A stretch of 24,531 bases of DNA from CAYRFE01 sp964423645 [NCBI: uncultured bacterium] (lineage in GTDB: Bacteria; Macinerneyibacteriota; Macinerneyibacteria; Macinerneyibacteriales), in NCBI GenBank assembly GCA_964423645.1, contig CAYRFE010000039.1, forward strand, positions 1-24,531, written 5' to 3'. The notes below the pieces were generated by a model that worked only from the letters and a program-made list of their open reading frames with translations, was not told the DNA's origin and did no database searches. Position 1 is the stretch's first letter, and each line of letters starts with the position of its first letter. This document shows, piece by piece, positions 15,389 to 23,526 of this stretch. The translations under genes and the position numbers were made by a program.

Positions 15389-16348
15389 ATGAAAATAATC
15401 GAAGAAATTGCAGCTTATATTTGTGTAAACTCGCATAAGGTCACATTGGCAAAGCGGTTTATATTAAATCAGCAAGAAAATATTCTTGTATCTGAAAAGA
15501 TATTAAATGATTTTTTAAAAAAAGAGAACCAAGAATTACCGAAAACAATTATTAATCATAAAGATTATCCTCTTAAGCCACAATTACAATCTCTAGCTGA
15601 TTATTTAAGTTTTAAAATAGCATTTTGTGAAGCGATATATGAATTAATAAACATAAATCACTTTATCCCTTGTGGGAGCTTTGACAGTATCAAAGATCAT
15701 ATTCAAGAAACGACAGATGTTGGTAATGGTGGAAGCACGGCTGGTATTTCACTTGATGAATTTGTTATTCCTGTCCCAAGCAAACTTATTAAACCTTTTT
15801 CAAAGCGATGCCAGGAATGCTTATTGTATGATAGTGATATGTATTGTAATGAAATGAAAATAGAAAATGCAGATAAAGAGGTGGTATTAGCAATTAAAGA
15901 ATCCGTGAAATGCTTTAAGCATTTGCTTTTTCAACCAGCAATAATGATGCTAGGACGAGCTCTTGAGGGAGCTTGGATTGAAATGGGGTTATCGTTGATA
16001 CGTTTTTATAAGTGTAATCTCAAATCAGAGGACAGAGAAAAACTTGAAAATAAATTATTAGGGTTAGATTCCTTTTCATGGAAAGTTAATGAAATAGTAA
16101 AACTTGCGGAAAAAAAAGATGTTTATAAGGAAATATATGATGAATCATGCTTGAGTCTAATGGATATTCGTGAAGCTCAGATTTATACACAAATATTTCT
16201 TGAATCGAGGAATATTATTCATTATGGTGCGAAAATATCTTTACCAAATACATACGAAAAGGTCTCAATGTTATTAATTGGTGCAACAAGATATTTTCCT
16301 ATCTTATACAGAATAAAAAAAACAATTGATGATAAAAAAGAGATTTAA
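15389..16348 (+). CDS. Hypothetical AT-rich helical protein, possibly acquired
   Basis: This 319-residue cytosolic protein has a good ribosome binding site (CGGAGG at 15376-15381, 7 bases before ATG). Its composition is visibly more AT-rich than all neighbours (many ATA, TTA and AAT codons), which suggests acquisition by transfer. It is mostly helical. Visible features are a Cys cluster KRCQECLLYDSDMYC (residues 139-153), a segment MLGRALEGAWIEMG (187-200), and REAQIYTQIFLESRNIIHYG (261-280). The helix ending in ESRNIIH loosely recalls HEPN/DUF4145-like proteins, where an Arg-Asn...His motif lies near the end of a helical bundle. The R-x3-H spacing here is not the canonical RNase motif. No function is assigned. 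It sits between a palindromic repeat and a Nudix gene. Confidence 0.7.
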   Translation: MKIIEEIAAYICVNSHKVTLAKRFILNQQENILVSEKILNDFLKKENQELPKTIINHKDYPLKPQLQSLADYLSFKIAFCEAIYELININHFIPCGSFDSIKDHIQETTDVGNGGSTAGISLDEFVIPVPSKLIKPFSKRCQECLLYDSDMYCNEMKIENADKEVVLAIKESVKCFKHLLFQPAIMMLGRALEGAWIEMGLSLIRFYKCNLKSEDREKLENKLLGLDSFSWKVNEIVKLAEKKDVYKEIYDESCLSLMDIREAQIYTQIFLESRNIIHYGAKISLPNTYEKVSMLLIGATRYFPILYRIKKTIDDKKEI

Positions 16349-16411
16349 AATACAATAAATATTGGTTAGTCAATTTGTGAAGTTAAGCTTTAAAATGAAT
16401 AGAGGTTAAAA

Positions 16412-16891
16412 ATGTTTACCGGTAAAGATACCATTCGTGTGAAAGCGTTGTGTTTATTCGTGAAGAATGGACGTTATTTTGTATCAGAAGGGTTTGATAC
16501 TGTAAATAATGAGTATTATTATAGACCTATCGGCGGTACCGTGGAGTTTGGTGAGCATACAGTTGCTACGCTTCATCGTGAGATTCATGAAGAGCTTTCT
16601 ACCGAGATCACACATGTCAGATTGATGACCGTTTTGGAGAATATTTTTATATGTGACGGTATGCAGGGGCATGAGATCGATTTTGTGTATACTGCGGATT
16701 TTGTAGATACATCTTTTTATGAGCTCAAGGAATCTTACTTGAATGAGTCAAACGGTGAAAAAGTAAAAGCACTATGGTTGCCGAAAAACGATTTGTTGTC
16801 GGGGCGATATCGAATGGTGCCGGAAAAATTGCGGGAGTTTTTGCTTACGCACCACATAGGTGAAATAAGTGAAGCCGTACACGGCGGATAG
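16412..16891 (+). CDS. Nudix hydrolase
   Basis: This 159-residue soluble hydrolase has a nearly complete Nudix box: G42-x5-E48-x7-R56-E57-I58-x-E60-E61-L62, with Ser63 where the consensus has Gly. The preceding YYYRPIGGTVEFGE matches the usual lead-in strand. Such enzymes cleave nucleoside diphosphates linked to another group (X); the substrate here cannot be inferred. AGAGG (16400-16404) supports ATG 16412. It follows the AT-rich gene by 63 bp, but its base composition resembles the core genes. No terminator is recognisable downstream; the repeat mosaic begins within about 20 bp of the stop. Confidence 0.9.
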   Translation: MFTGKDTIRVKALCLFVKNGRYFVSEGFDTVNNEYYYRPIGGTVEFGEHTVATLHREIHEELSTEITHVRLMTVLENIFICDGMQGHEIDFVYTADFVDTSFYELKESYLNESNGEKVKALWLPKNDLLSGRYRMVPEKLREFLLTHHIGEISEAVHGG

Positions 16892-16908
16892 TTTTTAAAA
16901 ATCTTACA

Positions 16909-17068
16909 TTACTTTTTTTTGACACAAAAAAGTCAAGGCTGTAAAAAAGGGCGGATATGAAATCCGCCGCTACGCAATTACTAAATGCTGATTTTTTAAT
17001 GCCGTTTTTCCTTACCCCCTCTTTTTCGCAAAGAGAGGTAAACGCGTACCTGCGAGGGGGAGCTAAAT
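16909..17068. repeat. Dispersed composite repeat, copy A
   Basis: The unit runs from the T-rich arm before GACACAAAAAAGTCAAGG through GGCGGAT..ATCCGCC (a 7-bp hairpin near 16951-16968) and GCTGATTTTTTAATGCCG, to CCCCCTC...GCAAAGAGAGG and GAGGGGGAGCTAAAT. Copy B at 17373-17533 repeats the same modules in the same order with roughly nine in ten bases alike by eye. No coding frame is supported. Confidence 0.8.
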
Positions 17069-17100
17069 TATTTTATTGTCCTTTCTTACTGATTTTTTAA

Positions 17101-17300
17101 TCTAAATGGGTCAAATTCCCCGAAGCTTGCTTCGGCTTCACTATTATAATTTTGTTATTATTAGGGGTGTGGGGACGAAGTCCCCACAATATTAGAAATT
17201 AAGCCCCTCCCAAAAAGAAAAGGGAGGGGTTTGGGGTGGGCGAACAAATATAGTATTTTTTGGGGAGATACCCCGTAGCTTGCTGCGGGGTAGTTCATTG
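17101..17300. repeat. Hairpin cluster of dispersed repeat modules
   Basis: Four hairpins lie close together. CCGAAG..CTTCGG is near 17119-17134. A GTGGGGAC stem (17169-17176 with 17180-17187) has a GAA loop. CCCCTCCC (17204-17211) pairs with GGGAGGGG (17222-17229). An 11-bp stem with one G-U pair surrounds ACCCCGTAGCTTGCTGCGGGGT near 17268-17291. The first and last have eroded relatives at 1822 and 2092. None has a clear T-tract, and no gene lies here. Confidence 0.7.
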
Positions 17301-17372
17301 TTGTTTAAGGGATTTTCAGTTGCTTACAATTTTTGAGGGGTGTGGGGATGGCACAACTTTAAAACTCATGCC

Positions 17373-17533
17373 TTACTTTTTGTCTTGCCACAAAAAGTAA
17401 CAAAAAAGTCAAGGCTGTAAAAAAGGGCGGATATGAAATCTGCCCCTACGCAATTACTAAACGCTGATTTTTTAATGCCGTTTTTCTTTCCCCCTCTTTT
17501 TGCAAAGAGGGGGAAACGCGTAAGGGGGCTACA
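17373..17533. repeat. Dispersed composite repeat, copy B
   Basis: It opens with a perfect 11-bp inverted repeat, TTACTTTTTGT (17373-17383) and ACAAAAAGTAA (17390-17400), around a 6-nt loop. It continues through AGTCAAGGCTGTAAAAAAGG, GGCGGATATGAAATCTGCC, GCTGATTTTTTAATGCCG, CCCCCTCTTTTTGCAAAGAG and AACGCGTAAGGGGGCTA. It parallels copy A and the right-end copies at 24211 and 24462. From 17534 to 17700 I see only a decayed TAGAGACGT palindrome (17596-17620). Confidence 0.8.
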
Positions 17534-17702
17534 TTAAAAGCAATTCAATTCGTTTTATCAATATCCAGAGGATCGGCTTGAATCTACGCTTTTTGTAGAG
17601 ACGTGTTCGAAACCTGTCTTTTTAAAAAGATATAAAAATGCTATTGTGAGGTTACCTCGCTACATGAGAAGTATTTATTTTTCATGCTATTTGCTTCATA
17701 TT

Positions 17703-17730
17703 AAAAAAAACGGAGCCTTTCGGCTCCGTT
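17703..17730 (-). terminator. Intrinsic terminator of the porin-like gene (minus strand)
   Basis: AACGGAGCC (17709-17717) pairs with GGCTCCGTT (17722-17730), a 9-bp stem with a 4-nt loop (GAAA on the minus strand). The run of A at 17703-17710 becomes the U-tract on the minus strand. It lies about 25 bp past the stop codon. Confidence 0.93.
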
Positions 17731-17755
17731 AAACGGTAGGTGAGAACGGTGCGGA

Positions 17756-19066
17756 TCAGAACTTGTATTTGAAGATTGCGGAAAGTTCGTGATCTGTACC
17801 GGTTTCTTGGTCTTCAGCTTCATAACTGTCTTCAAACAAAGAACCGGCAGAAGCGATGGCATATACCATACGGAATTCAAGACCTTTGGTCAATTCTTTT
17901 TTAATACCGAAATCAATTTCAGTAGCAAATCCTTTTCCTAATTCAGAACCTTCAGCTTCACCAAAAGTGCAGCTGATAAGACCGGCGTTTGCAAATATCC
18001 AATCATACGAAAGATTCATTGCAATAACCATCTGACCGAGTTCTCCGCCATAGTTATATGCATAGAAACCGGTTGTATCATATACAGCACCGCCATACAG
18101 ATATTCGAGGCCGTATACGCCGGTGAATTCTTTTATACCATAGTAGCCCTTGCCCTCTGTAGAATCATCGCTGCCGAAATCTTCACCCGGAGTATAACCG
18201 AAATGCAACTTTGCATTGAATTTATCTTTTTTATAGTCTGCATAAGCATACAATAAAGATCCTGAACGGGTAAAGTCTTCATATACATCTTCGTCTGTTT
18301 CAATGCCTTCTTTCTTGGTATAAGAGTTCAAGATAAAATTAGCACCGAAGGTCATATCGCCGGTTTTGTAATCCATACCAGCACCGAAGTAGATGTTACT
18401 GATGTCGTGTGTACCGACATTGGCTTTACTTGTATAGTCATAGTAGAAAGCACCCTTCAAGTTCAATGCATCGGCTTTATAGATACCTTGCACGAAATAT
18501 ACATTACGTGCAGCGGTATTACCGCCGTCTGTCGATATTTTCAGGCTGTCTTTGAATTTAAGTTTTTTAGCAACATCATCATCCTGGTACACGATCATAC
18601 CGAAGGAGAAGTCAAACTTTTCGATTTTCGGCATAACAACGATACCCGGAGCATCTTCGTCAAATATTGCTGAGTTGAACGGATCAAGTATCGGCTGTAA
18701 ACCTACGCGAAACATCATCGAAGGAGCAAAATCAGGTGCGAAATCCATGTAGAGATGTTTTGTTTCCACATTTACCATATCGCTTGAACGATCGCCTGCA
18801 CCCCATTCGAAATCGCCGATCTCAAGACCCCATACTGCTTTCAACTGGCTACTGAGCTTGGCAGTAGTGTAAAGACGAAAGCGTGAATCAAAACGGTCGC
18901 CTACATTACCGTCGGCGAGGAATAAACTGTCACCATCGCCTTTTGTCTGGCTGTTGTAACGCGTACGCAATTCACCCTTCCAAGAAAACTCCGGTCCTTT
19001 TTTCTCTTGAGCGAACATGATAACCGGCAACACTACCAAAAGTGCTGCAATGACCAACTTTTTCAT
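17756..19066 (-). CDS. Outer-membrane porin-like protein
   Basis: This 436-residue exported protein has a strong AGGAGG ribosome binding site (complement of 19073-19078). The signal peptide MKKLVIAALLVVLPVIMFA is probably cut before QEKKGPEF. The mature part begins FSWKGELRTRYNSQTKGD, has many alternating strands with aromatic girdles, and ends in AIFKYKF, the terminal Phe typical of barrel proteins inserted by BAM. Acidic loops (DQETGTDHE, DDSTEGKGYYG) separate the strands. These are traits of a 14-18 strand porin; the exact family is not recognised. It is divergent from the alkaline phosphatase gene, so uptake of phosphate or its esters is a fair guess, not shown by sequence. Its terminator is clear. 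Confidence 0.8.
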   Translation of the reverse strand: MKKLVIAALLVVLPVIMFAQEKKGPEFSWKGELRTRYNSQTKGDGDSLFLADGNVGDRFDSRFRLYTTAKLSSQLKAVWGLEIGDFEWGAGDRSSDMVNVETKHLYMDFAPDFAPSMMFRVGLQPILDPFNSAIFDEDAPGIVVMPKIEKFDFSFGMIVYQDDDVAKKLKFKDSLKISTDGGNTAARNVYFVQGIYKADALNLKGAFYYDYTSKANVGTHDISNIYFGAGMDYKTGDMTFGANFILNSYTKKEGIETDEDVYEDFTRSGSLLYAYADYKKDKFNAKLHFGYTPGEDFGSDDSTEGKGYYGIKEFTGVYGLEYLYGGAVYDTTGFYAYNYGGELGQMVIAMNLSYDWIFANAGLISCTFGEAEGSELGKGFATEIDFGIKKELTKGLEFRMVYAIASAGSLFEDSYEAEDQETGTDHELSAIFKYKF

Positions 19067-19269
19067 ACAATAACCTCCTTATTGGTTTTCATAGAGGCAT
19101 CATAAAGGCTGTTTATTAACGGATATCGAATATAGAGTTAATTAACTGTTAATAAAAGCAAAATCACGATAAAAACAACAATATATCTATTATTTATTGA
19201 AAATTAACAATATCTACACGTAATATTAAGCCATGAGAGTTATATTGACAAAAAATAGGAGGTTTTGGT
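19067..19269. promoter_or_regulatory. Shared divergent control region (porin / alkaline phosphatase)
   Basis: This 203-bp AT-rich region lies between two divergent starts. A perfect 12-bp palindrome AGTTAATTAACT (19136-19147) runs into TGTTAAT, and further TTAAC elements lie at 19116 and 19204. They could be operator half-sites, perhaps for a phosphate-responsive regulator, but the sequence is AT-rich enough that chance is possible. TTGAAA (19197-19202), an 18-nt spacer and TAATAT (19221-19226) form a candidate promoter for the phosphatase. The minus-strand promoter is not clear. Confidence 0.4.
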
Positions 19270-20877
19270 ATGATCAAACGATTGTTGGTAGTGTTGTTGA
19301 TTTTTGTCACATTGGGTATGGTTTCAACGGTTGAAGCTCAAAAGAAAGAAAAACCGGTCAAGAATATAATTATTCTTATACCGGACGGTATGAGTCTTCC
19401 TCAGACCAGTATTACTCGCTGGTATAATGGCGGTGCACCATTGGCTATGGACGAAATTGCGTGCGGACTTGTTCGGACATTTAATGCTGATTCTCCAATA
19501 GCTGATTCTGCTCCCGCGGGAACTGCTTTTGCGACAGGTCATAAATCGCATACAGGTTATGTAGGAGTCATGCCTGATGTTGCGGATATGTACGGTATGA
19601 CACCGAATGATGCGGATAAGAATAATCAACCGCTGGTATCAATACTTGAAGCGGCACGATTGTTGGGAAAATCGACCGGTCTTATTGCAACGAGTGAGAT
19701 TCCTCATGCAACACCTGCTGATTTCAGCGCACATTTTAACAGCAGAAAGTCTTATGACAATATTTTAGAACAACAGGTATATAATAATATTGATGTCGTC
19801 TTTGGTGGCGGGTATTCATTTTTACTTCCTGAAAACAGAAAAGACAAAGAAGATCTCACACAGATACTTCGCTCCAGAGGGTATTCTTTGATCCGTACAC
19901 GTTCTGAGATGTTGAGTTTAACCAAGGGTAAAGTATGGGGTATGTTTGCTGAAAAAGACATGGCATATGATTTCGATCGTCCGGAAAACGAACCTTCAAT
20001 TGAAGAAATGACAAAAAAGGCAATCGAATTGCTTTCACAGAACAGTAAAGGGTTTTTCCTGATGGTTGAAGGTTCGAAAATCGATTGGGCTGCACATGCC
20101 AATGATCCTATCGGTATTATTTCTGACGTGCTTGCATTTGATAAAGCGGTTAAAGCTGCGCTTGATTTTGCAAAAAAAGACGGTAACACTATTGTAATTG
20201 TGGTTTCTGACCACGGTAATGGCGGTATGTCAATGGGAGATACGGCTACTTCGACTTCGTATGACAAGGAACCGTTGAAGAAGTTTATCGCACCGCTTAA
20301 AAAAGCAAAGTTAACGGGTGAGGGCATTGAACGTTTAGTTGCAGAGAAGAATATACCGCTCTATACTGCAATTGCTGAGTATTACGGATATAACGATTTT
20401 GATGAGAAGGATCTGTCAGCGCTTAAGAATGCAAAAAAAGGCGAGCTTAACTATGTAGTCGGACCTATGATCAGCAAAATGGCTAGTATCGGGTGGACCA
20501 CCAACGGTCATACCGGTGAAGAGGTTGTGTTGTATGTATATCATCCGACAGGTAATCGTCCGACGGGCGTTATCGATAATACCCGTATAGGAACATATAT
20601 GGCTGAGATGTTCGGCACCAACCTTGACGATCTCACAAAGACACTGTATATCCCTGCAAAAACCGCACTTGAGTCTGTTGGTGCAACGATGACCCTTGAT
20701 ACAAGTGATAAAGAAAACCCGGTTATCGTCGCTCAAAAGGGTTCTAAAAAAGTAATGTTCCCTATCCAAAAAGATATCGCAATAGTTGACGGAAAGACCG
20801 TTCAATTGAAGTCTCTTACCGTGTATAACGGGAAAGATTATTATATTTCGCAAGAAGCAACGAACTTACTTAAATAA
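19270..20877 (+). CDS. Alkaline phosphatase (PhoA-type), secreted
   Basis: The product is a 535-residue exported phosphomonoesterase that would release inorganic phosphate in the periplasm or outside. AGGAGG (19257-19262) precedes ATG 19270. The signal peptide ends near VSTVEA. Catalytic residues match the family: metal ligand Asp39 (LIPDGMS), nucleophile Ser80 in ADSAPAGTAFATG, Glu267/Asp272/His276 (VEGSKIDWAAHAND), Asp314-His315 (VVSDHGNGG) and His414 (TTNGHTGEE). The C-terminal about 60 residues (from GATMTLD) look like an added beta domain resembling the stalk-like tails of copper-amine-oxidase-N/S-layer type, which is uncertain. It has its own promoter candidate and a strong terminator, and is transcribed away from a porin-like gene. 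Confidence 0.95.
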   Translation: MIKRLLVVLLIFVTLGMVSTVEAQKKEKPVKNIIILIPDGMSLPQTSITRWYNGGAPLAMDEIACGLVRTFNADSPIADSAPAGTAFATGHKSHTGYVGVMPDVADMYGMTPNDADKNNQPLVSILEAARLLGKSTGLIATSEIPHATPADFSAHFNSRKSYDNILEQQVYNNIDVVFGGGYSFLLPENRKDKEDLTQILRSRGYSLIRTRSEMLSLTKGKVWGMFAEKDMAYDFDRPENEPSIEEMTKKAIELLSQNSKGFFLMVEGSKIDWAAHANDPIGIISDVLAFDKAVKAALDFAKKDGNTIVIVVSDHGNGGMSMGDTATSTSYDKEPLKKFIAPLKKAKLTGEGIERLVAEKNIPLYTAIAEYYGYNDFDEKDLSALKNAKKGELNYVVGPMISKMASIGWTTNGHTGEEVVLYVYHPTGNRPTGVIDNTRIGTYMAEMFGTNLDDLTKTLYIPAKTALESVGATMTLDTSDKENPVIVAQKGSKKVMFPIQKDIAIVDGKTVQLKSLTVYNGKDYYISQEATNLLK

Positions 20878-20904
20878 AGCACACTAGTTATAGCCTAATG
20901 AAAG

Positions 20905-20937
20905 ACCTCTCCCGGATTTTCGGGGGAGGTTTTTTTC
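20905..20937 (+). terminator. Intrinsic terminator after alkaline phosphatase
   Basis: ACCTCTCCCG (20905-20914) pairs with CGGGGGAGGT (20921-20930), ten pairs with one G-U, around a 6-nt loop. A run of eight T (20930-20937) follows. It lies 28 bp after the stop codon. Confidence 0.93.
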
Positions 20938-21070
20938 ATGCGTAAATATTTTTCGTAATCTGAATATTCCACTCATAACTGTTAAGGCTTGAATAATTAA
21001 CACAATTAACATGCGAAGTTTGCAGTATCGTCACAGGAGTATGGTGTACTTAATGCAAAAAGGAGTACCT

Positions 21071-23488
21071 ATGAAAAAACGCATATGCCGTGCCGACTTG
21101 CATGTGCACTCGATGTATTCTGAAAAGCCTTCAGAGTGGATATTAAAAACAATCGGTGCAAGCGAATCATATACATCGCCTGAGGCGATCTACGCACAAG
21201 CAAAAAAGAATGGAATGGATTTTGTAACCATCACCGATCACAATAGGATTGACGGAGCTCTTCTGCTACACAAAATCCACCCGACCGACACATTTCTCGG
21301 TGTTGAGCTTACGACCCGTTTTCCTGAAGATAATTGTAAAGTGCACGTCTTAGTCTATGGATTCACAGAAGAACAATTTCCGGAACTGCTTGTTTCAGCC
21401 AAAGATATTTATCTGTTACGCACCTACATCAAGAAAAATGAACTTCCCTATTCAGTTGCCCATGCAACTTATGCAGTTAACGGCAATCTTACTATCGATG
21501 CATTAGAAAAGCTTATCTTGCTTTTTGACCGTTTCGAGGGTATTAACGGAGGTCGCAATGCATTGCATAACGAGACGTGGGTCGACGCGCTTCGTGCGTT
21601 GGATAAGGATCGGTTTAAATCGCTTCGCAATACGTACGGGATTCAACCTTTCAGCCATACCGGGTGGATGAAATCTTTTACCGGCGGATCTGATGATCAC
21701 GCGGGATTATTTTCCGGTATGACGTATACCTCAGTTGATGCGCATGATGTGAAAACTTTTTTACGTGGTTTGCGGGACGGTGAATGCGTAGCAGGGGGCA
21801 GGCACAACGATTTTCATATGCTTGCGTTTACTTTGTACAAAATCGGGTATGACATGTACAAATCAAAAAACAACAAACTCGCCAATTCATTCTTCACCGC
21901 AGCAAATGATACGCTTTTTGAGAATAAGCCGTTTTCATTCGTGGATAAACTGACGCTCACTACTTTGAAAATTGACGGGAAAGCACGCAATGATAAGATA
22001 AAAAGTCTTTTTATCGATTTGATAGAAAACGCGGTCAACAACAGTTCAAAGCATATTGATGAAAAACTATCTGCCATGTACGACGATATCGCGGCAATTT
22101 CGGATGAGTATTTTGCCGATTGTTTACACTCGTTTTCCGATAATCTCAGTAAGGGCGATCTTTTGAGTATGGTACAGAAAATATCGGCGTCTCTGTTTGG
22201 CATCGGTATGGCTGCACCGTTTATGACGACGCTGAATCATCTGTTTCATGACAGGAAAATATTAAAAAAGCTGGAAAAATCCTATGTGCCTGAAGAAAAA
22301 CATCGGGAAAAAAGTATTTTGTGGTTTTCAGACACAACCAATGACCTCAACGGAGTGTCGGTAACGTTGAAAAAAATAGGATGGCTTTCGTTTCGTAAAA
22401 ATAAACAATTAAACCTCGTAGGCTCGTTGGCACAGGAAGAACTTTCAGATGAATTGCCGCCGAATTTTATCAATCTTCCGATAATATATCAGTTCAATCC
22501 GCCGATGTATACGTCATATACACTAAAAATTCCTTCTCTGTTACGTTCACTAAAATTGATATATGATAAAAATCCTTCGGAAATAATCATTTCAACTCCC
22601 GGTGCGGTGGGGTTATTGGGTCTTCTTGCTGCAAAACTTATGCATGTAAAATGTAAAATAATTTTTCATACCGATTTTACCGCAGAGCTGAGAGAGATCA
22701 TGGGTTCCGATTCGATCCTTGCCCTTGGAGAGTCATATCTTCGTTGGTTTTACTCACAAGGGGATGAGATTTTGGTGCCAACATGCGAATACGGAGAAAT
22801 TTTAGAAGAACGCGGCTACCCTTCGGATAAAATCGAGATGTTCAAACGAGGTATTGACCGCACACAGTATTATTATAGAGAAACTGGAAAAATATTTGTT
22901 CAGTCACAATTCGGTATTGATGCAAGTTCGCCGATATTGTTGTACACAGGGCGAATATCAAAGGATAAGAATTTGGATTTTTTGATGGAAGTATTCACCA
23001 TGGTAAAGACCTCTCATCCTGATGCCCAGTTGGTGTTGGCAGGAAAAGGCCCGTATCTTTCAGATCTTCGGCATGATTTTCGTGATGTGCAATCAATTCA
23101 TTTTGTCGGAAAAGTAACTCAGGATACCTTACCGTATTTGTATTCTGCAGCGGATGTGTTTTTATTTCCCAGCGTTACCGATACGTTCGGAATGTCGGTC
23201 TTGGAAGCACAGGCATGCGGATGTCCTGCGTTGGTAACGAATGTAGGAGGGCCGAAAGAAATTGTATCGGATTCCCGTACAGGATTTGTACTCGACAGTA
23301 CTTCGGTAACTAAGTGGCATGCTGCTATTGAAAAAATACTTTCATGGAAAGCGACAGAAAATCCTATGCACGAAAAGATGAGGAATAATGCTCAACGGAT
23401 GGTAGCGGAGCGGTTTGATTGGGAAAATATTTTGCAGACATTATTTGATGATACGCACAGCGAGAAAGTAAGTTTGTATGCAAAATAA
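21071..23488 (+). CDS. PHP-domain phosphoesterase fused to a GT4 glycosyltransferase
   Basis: The product is an 805-residue two-domain protein. ATG 21071 is chosen because AAAAAGGAGTACCT directly precedes it. Residues 1-240 are a PHP metallo-hydrolase: DLHVHS (9-14), TDHN (55-58), Glu79 (GVEL), His92, His131 (VAHAT) and GSDDH (206-210), so the metal ligands look intact. Residues about 250-410 are a helical linker. Residues about 415-790 are a GT-B glycosyltransferase (family 4): donor domain LLYTGRISKDKNLDFLMEVF (623-642), AGKGPY, and a D/E-x7-E block PSVTDTFGMSVLEAQACGCPA (700-720) followed by NVGGPKEIV. It probably glycosylates a lipid or other acceptor; the PHP half may remove a phosphate in the same pathway. 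It stands between an alkaline phosphatase and a LysE exporter with no obvious operon partner. Confidence 0.9.
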   Translation: MKKRICRADLHVHSMYSEKPSEWILKTIGASESYTSPEAIYAQAKKNGMDFVTITDHNRIDGALLLHKIHPTDTFLGVELTTRFPEDNCKVHVLVYGFTEEQFPELLVSAKDIYLLRTYIKKNELPYSVAHATYAVNGNLTIDALEKLILLFDRFEGINGGRNALHNETWVDALRALDKDRFKSLRNTYGIQPFSHTGWMKSFTGGSDDHAGLFSGMTYTSVDAHDVKTFLRGLRDGECVAGGRHNDFHMLAFTLYKIGYDMYKSKNNKLANSFFTAANDTLFENKPFSFVDKLTLTTLKIDGKARNDKIKSLFIDLIENAVNNSSKHIDEKLSAMYDDIAAISDEYFADCLHSFSDNLSKGDLLSMVQKISASLFGIGMAAPFMTTLNHLFHDRKILKKLEKSYVPEEKHREKSILWFSDTTNDLNGVSVTLKKIGWLSFRKNKQLNLVGSLAQEELSDELPPNFINLPIIYQFNPPMYTSYTLKIPSLLRSLKLIYDKNPSEIIISTPGAVGLLGLLAAKLMHVKCKIIFHTDFTAELREIMGSDSILALGESYLRWFYSQGDEILVPTCEYGEILEERGYPSDKIEMFKRGIDRTQYYYRETGKIFVQSQFGIDASSPILLYTGRISKDKNLDFLMEVFTMVKTSHPDAQLVLAGKGPYLSDLRHDFRDVQSIHFVGKVTQDTLPYLYSAADVFLFPSVTDTFGMSVLEAQACGCPALVTNVGGPKEIVSDSRTGFVLDSTSVTKWHAAIEKILSWKATENPMHEKMRNNAQRMVAERFDWENILQTLFDDTHSEKVSLYAK

Positions 23489-23526
23489 ATCTACAGAATT
23501 GAAACACATGGAGGTTAAACCCATTT

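Noticed and set aside
17203-17230. CCCCTCCC/GGGAGGGG hairpin as a terminator
   Set aside because: Strong stem but a 10-nt A-rich loop and only three T after it; it lies more than 300 bp from either neighbouring gene end.
19245-19250. TTGACA just before the alkaline phosphatase gene
   Set aside because: It lies only 20 bases before the ATG, so a matching -10 would fall at the start codon; the upstream TTGAAA/TAATAT pair fits better.
20980-21012. AATTAACA direct repeats (9-bp spacing) upstream of the PHP-GT gene as Pho-box-like sites
   Set aside because: Spacing does not match the 11-bp period of known Pho boxes and the region is AT-rich, so chance is likely.
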